A stretch of 39,083 bases of DNA from CAYXWM01 sp964392115 (GTDB lineage: Bacteria > Bacillota > Clostridia > Lachnospirales > WRBF01), in NCBI GenBank assembly GCA_964392115.1, contig CAYMOU010000010.1, forward strand, positions 1-39,083. The letters run 5' to 3'. Both the position numbers and the translations under genes were made by a program. The notes below the pieces were generated by a model. That model was not told the origin of the DNA, searched no databases, and worked only from the letters and a program-made list of their open reading frames with translations. Position 1 is the stretch's first letter, and each line of letters begins with the position of its first letter. This document shows, piece after piece, positions 22,456-31,004 of the stretch.

Positions 22456-23664
22456 ATGGCTGACAAAAAATTAATAGAAAAAGTATTTGAAGATGGAAAA
22501 GGAATATTCAGACTAAACCCGGCCTTCGTACCAAGACGCTTCGGTAAAGCAGGCAGACGACTGAAGCTTCATCCGGACGATTATTTTTCATACGGCATGG
22601 CCAGAGGTTCTATAACAGAAAGATGGTTTTCTTCCACCATTGCCGCCAACAATGGCCCTCTTGCTCTGCCGGACGAAGGATTAAGCTATGTAGCCGTATC
22701 CTATGATTCAGACGAGAAATTCAGCTTAAAAGAAGCCATTGATACCCTAGGTGCAGAAATCGTAGGCGAAGAATTAATGGATAAATACGGCGGCTGGCCT
22801 ATGTATTCCAAATTTTTCGACAATGAAAACCCTCTGTTTCATCACGTTCATTTGATGTTTGAAGATGCGGCAAAAGTAGGAAAGTTGGGAAAACCCGAAT
22901 GCTACTATTTCCCAAAGCAACTGAATAATCACATGGGAGAAGCCGGATATACATACTTTGGCTTTGACCCGGACGTAACCAAAGAAGAAGTCAGAGAACG
23001 CCTGTTAAAATTCAAAGATGACGATACCCGTATTACAGAACTATCCAGAGCCTACCGTATAGAGCTTGGAACCGGATGGTATACTCCTGCCGGGGTTATT
23101 CATGCACCGGGTTCTGTTTTGACTTACGAACCCCAGTGGAATTCAGACGTAAATTCCGTTTATGAAAATATAGTTTCAGGCGAGGTTTATCCGCCGGAAA
23201 TGTTGGACGAAGAACTGCCGGATGTAGACAAAGGAAACGTGGATAAAGTACTGGATTTACTGGATTGGGAAAAAAATATCGACCCCAATTACAGAAAACA
23301 TTATTTCCGCCCTCCTGTGCTTGCAAGCGAAACCGAGCAATATTCAGAAAAATGGATAACCTACGGCAACCCCTATGTAGCCGCAAAAGAACTTACCGTT
23401 TACCCCGGTCAAACCGTAATAATCCAAGATTGTGTTGCCTATGGCTGTATTTTTGTTCAAGGTCACGGCAAATTCGGCGTTTATCAATGTGAAGCGCCAA
23501 CATTGTTGCGGTTTGGTCAACAAAGCGCCGATGAATTTTTTGTGTCCGAAAAGGCCGCAAAAAGCGGCGTTACCATCACTAACGAAAGCCCGGTAGAACC
23601 CTTGGTTGTGCTTAAACATTTCGGACCCAATCACCCGGAAGTACCGCAGCCGGATTTTAATTAA
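22456..23664 (+). CDS. Bicupin protein, putative sugar isomerase (paralog 2)
   Basis: A 402-residue paralog of the operon's first protein with the same layout. Metal-ligand candidates HHVH (129-132), E148 in GKPE and the His in PAGVIHAPG are all kept. Shared blocks include FPKQLNNH and TYEPQWNSDV. Residues right after HHVH differ between paralogs (HGNEHA in paralog 1, LMFEDA here), so the two may act on different sugars or in sequence. AGGAGA precedes the ATG. It lies directly upstream of the kinase gene. Isomerase function is inferred from context only. Confidence 0.75.
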   Translation: MADKKLIEKVFEDGKGIFRLNPAFVPRRFGKAGRRLKLHPDDYFSYGMARGSITERWFSSTIAANNGPLALPDEGLSYVAVSYDSDEKFSLKEAIDTLGAEIVGEELMDKYGGWPMYSKFFDNENPLFHHVHLMFEDAAKVGKLGKPECYYFPKQLNNHMGEAGYTYFGFDPDVTKEEVRERLLKFKDDDTRITELSRAYRIELGTGWYTPAGVIHAPGSVLTYEPQWNSDVNSVYENIVSGEVYPPEMLDEELPDVDKGNVDKVLDLLDWEKNIDPNYRKHYFRPPVLASETEQYSEKWITYGNPYVAAKELTVYPGQTVIIQDCVAYGCIFVQGHGKFGVYQCEAPTLLRFGQQSADEFFVSEKAAKSGVTITNESPVEPLVVLKHFGPNHPEVPQPDFN

Positions 23665-23690
23665 ATAATACCGTTAAATGTGTGCATTGA

Positions 23691-23735
23691 GTCTGAGGGA
23701 AACTTTTTATATAAGAAAGTTTCCCTCGTATCTTA
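23691..23735 (+). repeat. Dispersed intergenic palindrome, copy D
   Basis: A perfect 12-bp stem GAGGGAAACTTT (23695-23706) / AAAGTTTCCCTC (23716-23727). It lies between the second bicupin gene and the kinase gene. It has the best-paired arms of the five copies. Confidence 0.78.
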
Positions 23736-23804
23736 GTTTTAATATTGTGTTTTTACAGGTTTTGATTAACGAAAAGCGGAGTTAAAATCAAAGGAGGCGA
23801 TTCT

Positions 23805-25319
23805 TTGAGATATTTAATGGGAATTGATAATGGCGGAACATTCTCCAAAGCCGCAATATTCGATGAAGACGGCAAGCAAATAGCCGTTGCAAGCGTACCC
23901 ACCGTAACCCTTACCCCAAAACCCGGTTATACGGAAAGAGATATGGACGATTTATGGGAAGTTAACGCACAGGCAATCAGGCTGTGTATAGAAAAAAGCG
24001 GTATTCGTCCGCAGGATATAGTTGGGGTTTCCTTTTCCGGTCACGGCAAGGGTTTGTATTTGGTAGGTTATGACGAAAAACCAAGCTATAACGGCATAGT
24101 TTCCACCGATGCCAGAGCATGGAGTTACGTAGAGCAATGGTATCAAGACGGCACGAAAGAAAAAATTTACCCCATGTCCTACCAAGAAATTCTTGCTTGC
24201 CAACCGGTAAGTATACTTGCTTGGTTAAGAGACAACGAACCCAAGGTATTGGAGCAAACCAAATATATTTTCCATGTAAAGGACTACATACGCTATAAGC
24301 TTACCGGCGAAGCCTATGCGGAATATACGGATTCTACCGGAGGAAACCTTGTTAATCTCAACACCAAGGCATATGACAAAAAACTTCTTGAGTGTTTCGG
24401 ACTTGAAATGATTTTCGATAAATTGCCGCCTTTAAAATACTCTGCGGATATTTGCGGTTACGTAACGTGGGAAGCTTCCCAAAAAACCGGTCTTCCGGCA
24501 GGTATACCGGCAGCAGCCGGAATGTTTGACGTGGATGCCTGCGGAGTTGCTTCCGGATTGGTAAACGAAGATGCAATGTGCATGATAGCCGGAACCTGGA
24601 GCATTAACGAATACATAGCTAAAGCACCTATAGATAACGGAACAGTGGCATTAAACTCAATGTTTTGTATACCCGGTTATTTTTTAATAGAGGAAAGCAG
24701 TCCCACATCCGCCGGTAACATGGAATGGTTTATCCGAAATCTTATGAATCATGAGAAAGACATGGCAAAAACAGCCGGCGGATCTATCTATGATATAACC
24801 AATGAATGGGTAAGTTCTATTGAACCCCAAGACACAAATATTATTTTCCTGCCGTTTTTAAACGGCTCTAATGAGGATGCCTTGGCAAAGGCTACCTTTA
24901 TAGGTCTTACCGGCTATCATAATAAAAAGCATATGTTGCGTGCGGTTTATGAGGGTATTGTTTTTTCCCACTTAACTCATGTGAAAAAATTGTTGAGAAA
25001 TAGAGAAATCCCCAAAAGTATCAGCCTATCCGGTGGAGCGGCAAATTCAGATGTTTGGGTACAGATTTTTGCTGATGCCCTACAGATTGCTATAGACGTT
25101 ATTGAGGATAAGGAAATAGGTGCCCAAGGTGCTGCCATAGCCGCCGGAATAGCCGCCGGGGTTTACAAGGATTACGAAGAAGCTGTTCAAAGAACAGTTA
25201 AGATAACAAAAACAATACAGCCACGACCGGAATACAAAGCAATCTATGAAGAAAAATATAAAAATTACCGTAAAGTTATTGACTCGTTAAACGGTTCATG
25301 GAAATGTTTTAAAAATTAA
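23805..25319 (+). CDS. FGGY-family L-xylulokinase-like kinase
   Basis: A 504-residue FGGY carbohydrate kinase whose sequence follows E. coli LyxK closely. Examples are the nucleotide-fold start GIDNGGTFSKAAIFD, VGVSFSGHGKGLYLV, the catalytic Asp in GMFDVDACG (D242), SSPTSAGNMEWF, FLPFLNGSN and the C-terminal LSGGAANSDVWVQIFAD. The expected reaction is ATP-dependent phosphorylation of L-xylulose or a similar ketose at C5. The start is TTG at 23805, with AGGAGG 7 bases before it. The 3- and 4-epimerase genes follow immediately, which supports the L-xylulose-5-phosphate route. Confidence 0.9.
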   Translation: MRYLMGIDNGGTFSKAAIFDEDGKQIAVASVPTVTLTPKPGYTERDMDDLWEVNAQAIRLCIEKSGIRPQDIVGVSFSGHGKGLYLVGYDEKPSYNGIVSTDARAWSYVEQWYQDGTKEKIYPMSYQEILACQPVSILAWLRDNEPKVLEQTKYIFHVKDYIRYKLTGEAYAEYTDSTGGNLVNLNTKAYDKKLLECFGLEMIFDKLPPLKYSADICGYVTWEASQKTGLPAGIPAAAGMFDVDACGVASGLVNEDAMCMIAGTWSINEYIAKAPIDNGTVALNSMFCIPGYFLIEESSPTSAGNMEWFIRNLMNHEKDMAKTAGGSIYDITNEWVSSIEPQDTNIIFLPFLNGSNEDALAKATFIGLTGYHNKKHMLRAVYEGIVFSHLTHVKKLLRNREIPKSISLSGGAANSDVWVQIFADALQIAIDVIEDKEIGAQGAAIAAGIAAGVYKDYEEAVQRTVKITKTIQPRPEYKAIYEEKYKNYRKVIDSLNGSWKCFKN

Positions 25320-25364
25320 TGGAAATGTAGCTTCAAATAAAGTTCATTAATAAGGAGAACCGGC

Positions 25365-26204
25365 ATGAAACCTTTTACACTGGGTGTATACGAAAAAGCC
25401 ATGCCTTCCGGTTTAAGTTGGCGTGAAAAACTTCATACGGCAAAACAGGTAGGTTATGATTTTCTGGAAATCAGTATTGATGAAACGGATGAAAAACTTG
25501 CAAGGTTGGAAACGAGCAAAAAACAACGGTTAGAATTGGTCACCGATATGTACGAAACAGGTGTTCCCATAAGAACCATGTGTTTAAGCGGTCACAGAAG
25601 ATTCCCTTTGGGTAGCAACGATGAGGCTGTCTGCAAACGTGGCATGGAAATTATGGAGAAAGCCCTAACCCTTGCGGATGATTTGGGAATACGAATTATT
25701 CAGTTGGCCGGGTATGATGTTTATTATGAGGATTCTTCAGCCCTCACAGAAAAACGTTTCGCCGACAACCTTAAAATCTCCGTGGAGATGGCAGCCGCAA
25801 AAGGAATTATCCTAGCCTTTGAAACCATGGAGACGGAGTTTATGAATACTGTCAGCAAGGCAATGCATTACGTTAGACTGATTAATTCTCCGTATTTGCA
25901 AATATATCCCGATTGCGGCAATTTGACCAATGCTGCTGTATTGTACGGCACTGATGTTTTGGAGGATTTTGAAACGGGAAAAGGACATATTGCGGCTTTA
26001 CATTTAAAAGAAACTGTTCCCGGAAAATACCGAGAAATTCCTTTCGGTACAGGTCATGTGGATTTTGAAAGTATTATAGATAAAGCCCGGAAAATGGGCA
26101 TACGTAAATACGTTACAGAACTTTGGTACACAGGCAATCCCCTTTGGATTGAGGATTTAAAACAGGCACACGGTATGATGAACAAGTTATTGGAGGGAAA
26201 ATAA
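25365..26204 (+). CDS. L-ribulose-5-phosphate 3-epimerase (UlaE/SgbU type)
   Basis: A 279-residue TIM-barrel epimerase converting L-xylulose-5-phosphate to L-ribulose-5-phosphate. It has the family's metal-ligand segments LAFETME (E153), YPDCGN (D183), ALHLKE (H213) and TELWYTG (E252), and the opening LGVYEKAMP typical of UlaE. Length matches E. coli UlaE/SgbU. AGGAG precedes the ATG. Its stop abuts the next start directly, so the two epimerases are translated as a pair. Confidence 0.93.
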   Translation: MKPFTLGVYEKAMPSGLSWREKLHTAKQVGYDFLEISIDETDEKLARLETSKKQRLELVTDMYETGVPIRTMCLSGHRRFPLGSNDEAVCKRGMEIMEKALTLADDLGIRIIQLAGYDVYYEDSSALTEKRFADNLKISVEMAAAKGIILAFETMETEFMNTVSKAMHYVRLINSPYLQIYPDCGNLTNAAVLYGTDVLEDFETGKGHIAALHLKETVPGKYREIPFGTGHVDFESIIDKARKMGIRKYVTELWYTGNPLWIEDLKQAHGMMNKLLEGK

Positions 26205-26891
26205 ATGCTGGAAAATCTAAAAAAAGAAGTATATAATGCAAATATGCTTTTGCCCAAATATGGTCTGGTTACCTTCACTTGGGGTAACGCCAGTGCATTT
26301 GACCGCCAATCCGGTTTGTTTGTAATAAAACCCAGCGGTGTGGAGTATGACAAGATGCGTTGGGAAGATATGGTGGTTATGGACCTTGCCGGCAACAAGC
26401 TAGAAGGTGAATATAAGCCCTCCTCCGATACCCCTACTCATGCAGAGCTTTACAGGGCTTTTCCAAACATAGGCGGAATAGTACATACCCATTCATCCTG
26501 TGCTACAAGTTGGGCACAGGCAGGCCGAGGCATACCCTGTTACGGGACTACCCATGCGGATTATATGTATGGAGAAATTCCCTGTATACGAAACCTGACC
26601 CCGGAAGAAATTGAAGAGGCTTACGAAATGAATACCGGGCTGCTTATAGTCGAACACTTTAAAGACAGGGACTATATAGCCATGCCGGCGGTACTTTGTA
26701 AAAATCATGGGCCTTTTACCTGGGGTAAAGATGTTAACGAAGCGGTACACAACGCCGTAGTATTGGAGGAAGTGGCGAAAATGGCCGCAAATTGCGAGGC
26801 TTTAAACCCCATGAGCCTACCGGCACCCCAAGAACTACAGGATAAACATTATTACAGAAAACATGGCGTTCATGCGTATTACGGAAATTAA
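26205..26891 (+). CDS. L-ribulose-5-phosphate 4-epimerase (AraD/SgbE/UlaF type)
   Basis: A 228-residue class II aldolase-fold epimerase converting L-ribulose-5-phosphate to D-xylulose-5-phosphate, which enters the pentose phosphate pathway. Zn ligands H94 and H96 (VHTHSS) and H168 (CKNHGP) are present, with D75 in SSDTPTH and the C-terminal Tyr in HAYYGN. Length is standard. It starts at the base after the UlaE-type stop, with GGAGGG as ribosome site. Because both 3- and 4-epimerases are present, the kinase product must be L-xylulose-5-phosphate rather than L-ribulose-5-phosphate. Confidence 0.95.
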   Translation: MLENLKKEVYNANMLLPKYGLVTFTWGNASAFDRQSGLFVIKPSGVEYDKMRWEDMVVMDLAGNKLEGEYKPSSDTPTHAELYRAFPNIGGIVHTHSSCATSWAQAGRGIPCYGTTHADYMYGEIPCIRNLTPEEIEEAYEMNTGLLIVEHFKDRDYIAMPAVLCKNHGPFTWGKDVNEAVHNAVVLEEVAKMAANCEALNPMSLPAPQELQDKHYYRKHGVHAYYGN

Positions 26892-26911
26892 TGCAAAAGG
26901 AGGTATATAAC

Positions 26912-27880
26912 ATGAAAATGGCTATTTTAGGAGCAGGCGGCATCGCAATAAAAATGGCAAACACCATAAATCCGCTTGACAGTGTGGAAGCCTACGCTGT
27001 AGGTTCCCGTGATTTGGCAAAGGCAGAGGCTTTTGCAAAAGAGTATGGCTTTCAAAAGGCATACGGCTCATACGAAGAATTGGTTAAAGACCCGGACATA
27101 GATCTGGTGTATATTGCAAGCCCTCATTCACACCATTATGAACACGCAAAATTGTGTTTAAACAATGGGAAGCACGTTTTATGCGAAAAGGCATTTACCG
27201 TTAATGCTCAACAGGCTCGGGAAATAACAGAACTGGCAAAGAGCAAAAACTTGCTTATAACCGAGGCTATTTGGACCAGATATATGCCCATGAGAAATAC
27301 CATCAACGAAATAATCGCAAGCGGAATTATCGGTGAAGTTACTTCACTGACCGCAAATTTGGGCTACGAAATAGACCACATACCCAGAATCATAGAACCG
27401 GATCTTGCCGGCGGTGCCTTACTTGACCTTTCTGTTTATGTACTGAATTTTGCCTCTATGATTTTCGGAGACGATGTTAAGGAAATCAAAGCTACAGCCG
27501 TTATGAACGAAAAAGGTGTGGATTTAACAGACAGCTTTACGTTGACCTACCCGGACGGAAAAATGGCGATTTTATACACCACAACTAAGAGCAACACCGA
27601 CAGAGAAGGTGTAATTAACGGTCGCAAAGGTTATATTAAAATCGACAATATCAACAACTACGAACGACTTAGGGTGTTTGACAAAGAATATAAACTGATT
27701 AAAACCATTGAAGCCCCGAAACAAATCACCGGTTATGAATATGAAGTTTTGGCTGCCAAACGTGCAATCGACGAAGGAAAACTTGAATGTGAAGAAATGC
27801 CTCATGCACAAACTATCCATATGATGGAAATGATGGACAGTATTCGTAAAGAATGGGGCATGACATATCCCTTTGAATAG
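26912..27880 (+). CDS. Gfo/Idh/MocA-family NAD(P)-dependent oxidoreductase
   Basis: A 322-residue dehydrogenase with an N-terminal Rossmann fold (GAGGIA, 7-12) and the family C-terminal beta-sheet domain. The usual EKP motif reads CEKAF (E92-K93-A94), a natural variant. The overall sequence resembles dihydrodiol dehydrogenase-like members acting on sugars or inositols. The ATG at 26912 is chosen because AGGAGG lies 8 bases before it. The open frame extends to an ATG at 26891 that would bury this site. As last gene of the operon it may convert a polyol or alternate sugar to the pathway's ketose, which is inference. Confidence 0.9.
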   Translation: MKMAILGAGGIAIKMANTINPLDSVEAYAVGSRDLAKAEAFAKEYGFQKAYGSYEELVKDPDIDLVYIASPHSHHYEHAKLCLNNGKHVLCEKAFTVNAQQAREITELAKSKNLLITEAIWTRYMPMRNTINEIIASGIIGEVTSLTANLGYEIDHIPRIIEPDLAGGALLDLSVYVLNFASMIFGDDVKEIKATAVMNEKGVDLTDSFTLTYPDGKMAILYTTTKSNTDREGVINGRKGYIKIDNINNYERLRVFDKEYKLIKTIEAPKQITGYEYEVLAAKRAIDEGKLECEEMPHAQTIHMMEMMDSIRKEWGMTYPFE

Positions 27881-27883
27881 AAT

Positions 27884-27925
27884 AAAAGGAGTTGCCCTAC
27901 TTATCCGATGGGTAACTCCTTTTTT
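27884..27925. terminator. Bidirectional terminator ending the sugar operon
   Basis: A 14-bp stem with one mismatch (27884-27897 with 27910-27923) is followed by a T6 run on the plus strand and by T's on the minus strand. It separates the convergent sugar operon and YeiH-type gene. Confidence 0.9.
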
Positions 27926-27932
27926 ATCTAAC

Positions 27933-28946
27933 TTAAATTTGCCCGATAAAGGTTTGTACAAGAAATGAAACAACAACCACCAGTGCGGAAATAATAAAAC
28001 CGTGCAACATAGGCTTAAATCCTGACCGGGATACTTCTTTAAAATTGGTTTTCAGCCCTATTGCACCCAGAGCCATTACCATAAAAAACTTTGATACAGT
28101 TGCAACACTTGCGCTTAAATTGTCGGAAACCACACCAAGGCTTTTTACGGCTACCATTCCTAAAAATACTAGGATAAAATAGGGAAAGATTTTCTTGAAA
28201 TCTATTTTGCGTTTTTGTAAGAAGCCGGTGGTTTTTGCATTTAATCTTTCGTTTACAAAAGAAAAAACCAATACGGTGGGGATTATAGAAAGCGTTCTTG
28301 TCAGTTTAACGATAACTGAAAATGCCCCGGCGGCATCCGAAAAGGCATAACCGGCGGCGACTACGCTTGAAGTGTCGTTTACCGCCGTTCCGGCCCAAAG
28401 CCCGAAACCCATATCACTCATATTGAAATACCTGCCGGCTATAGGAAACAAAATTACCATAAGCACATCAAATATGAACGTTGCCGAAATTGCATAGGCA
28501 ATATCCCTGTCTTCCGCATCAATGGTGGGTGCTATGGCAGCTATAGCAGAGCCACCGCATATGCCTGTCCCGGCCGACATAAGACCGGATAACTTCCAAT
28601 TCATGCCAAACAGTCTGCCCAGCAAATATCCACCTCCGAAAGCCACGGCTAAAGTCACGCACATTACTATTATTGAGTACTTACCCACAGAAAGCACCTG
28701 TGAAAAGCTTAATGTCAAGCCCATTAAAATTATTGCCAGACGCAGAACTTGTTTGGATACCAACAAAATACCACTTTTGAAAGCAATATATTTCCCAATA
28801 ATAGGATTTATTAGCATACCTATAATCAGCGCAAAAACTCCGCCGCTGATTAACTCATAGGGTATAAAACGGCTGATCAAATTAGCAAAGACGGCAAGCA
28901 AGACACTAAGTAAAAGCCCCGGTCCGTACTTATTAATCGTGGTCAT
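27933..28946 (-). CDS. YeiH/UPF0324-family membrane transporter
   Basis: A 337-residue polytopic membrane protein with about ten hydrophobic segments, of the YeiH/UPF0324 family, which databases label putative sulfate exporter. Characteristic segments include TGICGGSAIAAIAP and GLWAGTAVNDTSSVVAAG. The real substrate is not established for most members. It stands alone on the minus strand, with GGAGG 7 bases before the ATG. Its presence in the same window as asrABC is suggestive of sulfur-compound traffic, but 15 kb separate them. Confidence 0.87.
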   Translation of the reverse strand: MTTINKYGPGLLLSVLLAVFANLISRFIPYELISGGVFALIIGMLINPIIGKYIAFKSGILLVSKQVLRLAIILMGLTLSFSQVLSVGKYSIIVMCVTLAVAFGGGYLLGRLFGMNWKLSGLMSAGTGICGGSAIAAIAPTIDAEDRDIAYAISATFIFDVLMVILFPIAGRYFNMSDMGFGLWAGTAVNDTSSVVAAGYAFSDAAGAFSVIVKLTRTLSIIPTVLVFSFVNERLNAKTTGFLQKRKIDFKKIFPYFILVFLGMVAVKSLGVVSDNLSASVATVSKFFMVMALGAIGLKTNFKEVSRSGFKPMLHGFIISALVVVVSFLVQTFIGQI

Positions 28947-29060
28947 AAAGGTCCTCCGGTTTTTTGCATGAACAAAAATTATGGCAACAGCCTAATATTC
29001 AGTAATTTATAAAGTAGCTTTACATATATAATTTGATTTTAGCTTGAACTTATTATAAAA

Positions 29061-29121
29061 TTAAAGTGGCTTTTTTAAGGGAGTTAGAGGGAATCTTTTT
29101 ATTCAGACTCTTCAAGCTTTT
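29061..29121 (+). repeat. Dispersed intergenic palindrome, copy E (degenerate)
   Basis: A decayed copy: TTAAAGTGGCTTTTTTAAGG then GAGTTAGAGGGAATC, with the right arm reduced to GACTCTTCAAG. It lies just upstream of birA and is the only copy outside the sugar operon. Confidence 0.5.
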
Positions 29122-29148
29122 ATTTTTGCGTTAACAAAGGGTGATAAA

Positions 29149-30120
29149 ATGAGTACTAAGCACAAAATACTGGAATTACTTGAAAAAAACAGAGGCCGAA
29201 ATATCTCAGGTGAAGATATAGCCGGTCAGCTTAATATATCTCGTACAGCTGTGTGGAAAGCCATTAAATCGTTAGGACAAGATGGGCATGAAATACAGGC
29301 TGTTACCAATCTGGGATACGTGCTTACGGAAAACAGCAATGTTTTGACAACACAGGCGTTGCTGCCGTATTTATCTGATGTGAATTATGCTGAAAAAATC
29401 AACATATTCAAATCATTGGAATCCACCAACAAAACAGCCAAGGAAATGGCTGTTAACGGTTGTGAACACGGAACGGTAATTATAGCCGACAGCCAAACAG
29501 ACGGAAAAGGCAGATACGGCAGAAGCTTTTACTCACCGGCAGGAAGCGGACTGTACATAAGCTTTGTTTTGCGTTCCGCCTTTATAAACTTGCCTAATGT
29601 AACAATGATAACCTCTGCCACAGCAGTAGCCGTATGCAGAGCCATACAAGCCGTTACCGGCCAAAAAGCAGAGATAAAATGGGTAAACGATATATTGGTA
29701 AACGGGAAAAAAATATGCGGAATTTTAACGGAGGCTATTACGGATTTTGAAAGCGGTTGTATAGATTGGATTGTGGTAGGTATGGGCATAAATATAGATA
29801 CCAAGGATTTTCCCGGTGAAATCAGCCAAACAGCCACGTCACTTTTTACGGAAAATGCCGGCGGTTCAGTTAGAAATAGGCTTGCAGCAGAAATTATTAA
29901 TACTTTTCTATCATCAAGTGCATGGCTAAACGATAAAAAAACATATGAGGAATATAAGAACAGACTGACTATGTTGGGTAAAGGAATTATTGTTTCAAGC
30001 GCTAATGAAACCTACGAAGCAACGGCTATTGATATTGACGAGGCATTACGGTTGATTGTGAAAAAGACCGACGGCAGAATTTCTGTTTTGTCCTCCGGCG
30101 AAGTTCATGTTCGATTGTAA
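29149..30120 (+). CDS. birA: Biotin-protein ligase / biotin operon repressor
   Basis: A 323-residue bifunctional BirA. The N-terminal winged helix (1-60, DIAGQLNISRTAVWKAIKSL) binds DNA. The central ligase domain has the biotin-AMP loop GKGRYGR (119-125) and the active-site KWVND (177-181), and a C-terminal SH3-like domain follows. It charges biotin-dependent carboxylases and, as biotinoyl-AMP-bound dimer, represses biotin genes. bioY lies 67 bases downstream with a palindrome matching a repressor site. The ATG is preceded by GGTG. Confidence 0.95.
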   Translation: MSTKHKILELLEKNRGRNISGEDIAGQLNISRTAVWKAIKSLGQDGHEIQAVTNLGYVLTENSNVLTTQALLPYLSDVNYAEKINIFKSLESTNKTAKEMAVNGCEHGTVIIADSQTDGKGRYGRSFYSPAGSGLYISFVLRSAFINLPNVTMITSATAVAVCRAIQAVTGQKAEIKWVNDILVNGKKICGILTEAITDFESGCIDWIVVGMGINIDTKDFPGEISQTATSLFTENAGGSVRNRLAAEIINTFLSSSAWLNDKKTYEEYKNRLTMLGKGIIVSSANETYEATAIDIDEALRLIVKKTDGRISVLSSGEVHVRL

Positions 30121-30139
30121 CCCTGTAGTTTAATTAAGG

Positions 30140-30167
30140 TTGACAACGATTATTTTTCATGTATAAT
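30140..30167 (+). promoter_or_regulatory. Promoter of bioY
   Basis: TTGACA (30140-30145) and TATAAT (30162-30167) are both perfect and 16 bases apart. The start site would fall inside the adjacent palindrome. Confidence 0.82.
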
Positions 30168-30168
30168 A

Positions 30169-30188
30169 ATGTAAAATACTATTTACAT
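30169..30188. promoter_or_regulatory. Probable BirA operator at bioY
   Basis: ATGTAAA (30169-30175) and TTTACAT (30182-30188) form a perfect palindrome with a 6-base spacer directly after the -10 box. Firmicute BirA sites are similar TGTAAA/TTTACA-type dyads but often with longer spacers, so the assignment is likely rather than certain. Confidence 0.65.
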
Positions 30189-30198
30189 GAGGTTAGCC

Positions 30199-30729
30199 AT
30201 GAAAAAAAATACTACAAAAAAATTGGTTTTATGTGCTTTTTTTGCTGCCTTAACCGCAGTGCTGTCTCAAGTTGCAATACCAATAGGCCCTGTGCCAACC
30301 GTTTTAGCCCATATTTCTGTATTTATGTCTGCCGGATTATTGGGTGCAAAGTACGGTGCTTTAAGCCAGATTGTTTATGTTTTAATGGGAGCTGTGGGTT
30401 TGCCTGTATTCACGGGATATATGGCAGGTATAGGCAGGGTATTCGGCCCCACCGGCGGTTATATAATAGCCTACATAATAACAGCATTTGTTACAGGGCT
30501 TATACTTGACCGCTTTGGCAGAAAATCTATGAAAATATCATTCCTTGCAATGCTTGCCGGCTGGATTATTACATACAGTTTTGGGACCATATGGTTTTCT
30601 TTTGTAATGGAGACCGATTTTATAGCGGCGTTGGCAGTTTGTGTGTTTCCGTTTTTGATAGGAGACTGCCTAAAGACAATATTATGCGCTTTTCTTATAA
30701 AAAGGTTAAGCGGAATTCTTCGAGCCTAA
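30199..30729 (+). CDS. bioY: Biotin transporter S component BioY
   Basis: A 176-residue membrane protein with about six membrane segments, the biotin-binding S component of an ECF-type transporter. Conserved segments such as IPIGPVPTV, GLPVFTGYMAGIGRVFGPTGGY and FPFLIGDCLKTIL are present. The ATG at 30199 is chosen because TGAGG lies 6 bases before it. An in-frame ATG at 30187 lies inside the operator and lacks a ribosome site. No biotin synthesis genes are nearby, so the cell may rely on uptake. The ECF ATPases and T component must be encoded elsewhere. Confidence 0.93.
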   Translation: MKKNTTKKLVLCAFFAALTAVLSQVAIPIGPVPTVLAHISVFMSAGLLGAKYGALSQIVYVLMGAVGLPVFTGYMAGIGRVFGPTGGYIIAYIITAFVTGLILDRFGRKSMKISFLAMLAGWIITYSFGTIWFSFVMETDFIAALAVCVFPFLIGDCLKTILCAFLIKRLSGILRA

Positions 30730-30791
30730 CCATGAATAAAGATCTTGCAACTTTCCGAATTTTTACCGATATACTTCGTTAAGTACTCCCG

Positions 30792-30812
30792 GCATAATTT
30801 TCTGTATTATGC
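30792..30812. other. Hairpin in the bioY-spoIVA intergenic region
   Basis: GCATAAT (30792-30798) pairs with ATTATGC (30806-30812). The following GC-richer stretch up to about 30840 does not look like the AT-rich surroundings. I cannot name it. Confidence 0.35.
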
Positions 30813-30894
30813 GTCGTCGCACCTGCCTGGTCTATCGAAAAAAATTTCAGAAATTTGCTTCGTATTTAATTAGTAATAGGCTCTTAATTAACCG

Positions 30895-30918
30895 GAGTGG
30901 AAATTTCCACTCTTTTTT
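30895..30918 (+). terminator. Terminator of bioY
   Basis: A perfect palindrome GAGTGGAAATTTCCACTC is followed by T6 on the plus strand. It lies 165 bases past the bioY stop. Confidence 0.75.
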
Positions 30919-30928
30919 GTATACAAAC

Positions 30929-30970
30929 AAAAAACCTTTCTTAACGTATTCCGCTAAGAAGGTTTTTTTT
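30929..30970 (-). terminator. Terminator of spoIVA
   Basis: AACCTT-CTTA arms (one bulged base) pair around the loop at about 30945-30953. T runs lie outside the stem on both strands. It lies 35 bases past the minus-strand spoIVA stop. Confidence 0.8.
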
Positions 30971-31004
30971 ACGATGCAGAAGTATTAAATTACCAATAAC
31001 AGTA

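Noticed and set aside
11195..28946. A sulfo-sugar pathway joining asrABC, the sugar operon and the YeiH-type transporter
   Set aside because: No sulfoglycolytic, sulfolactate or C-S lyase gene is present, the units have separate promoters and terminators, and the kinase/epimerase set explains a plain L-xylulose route.
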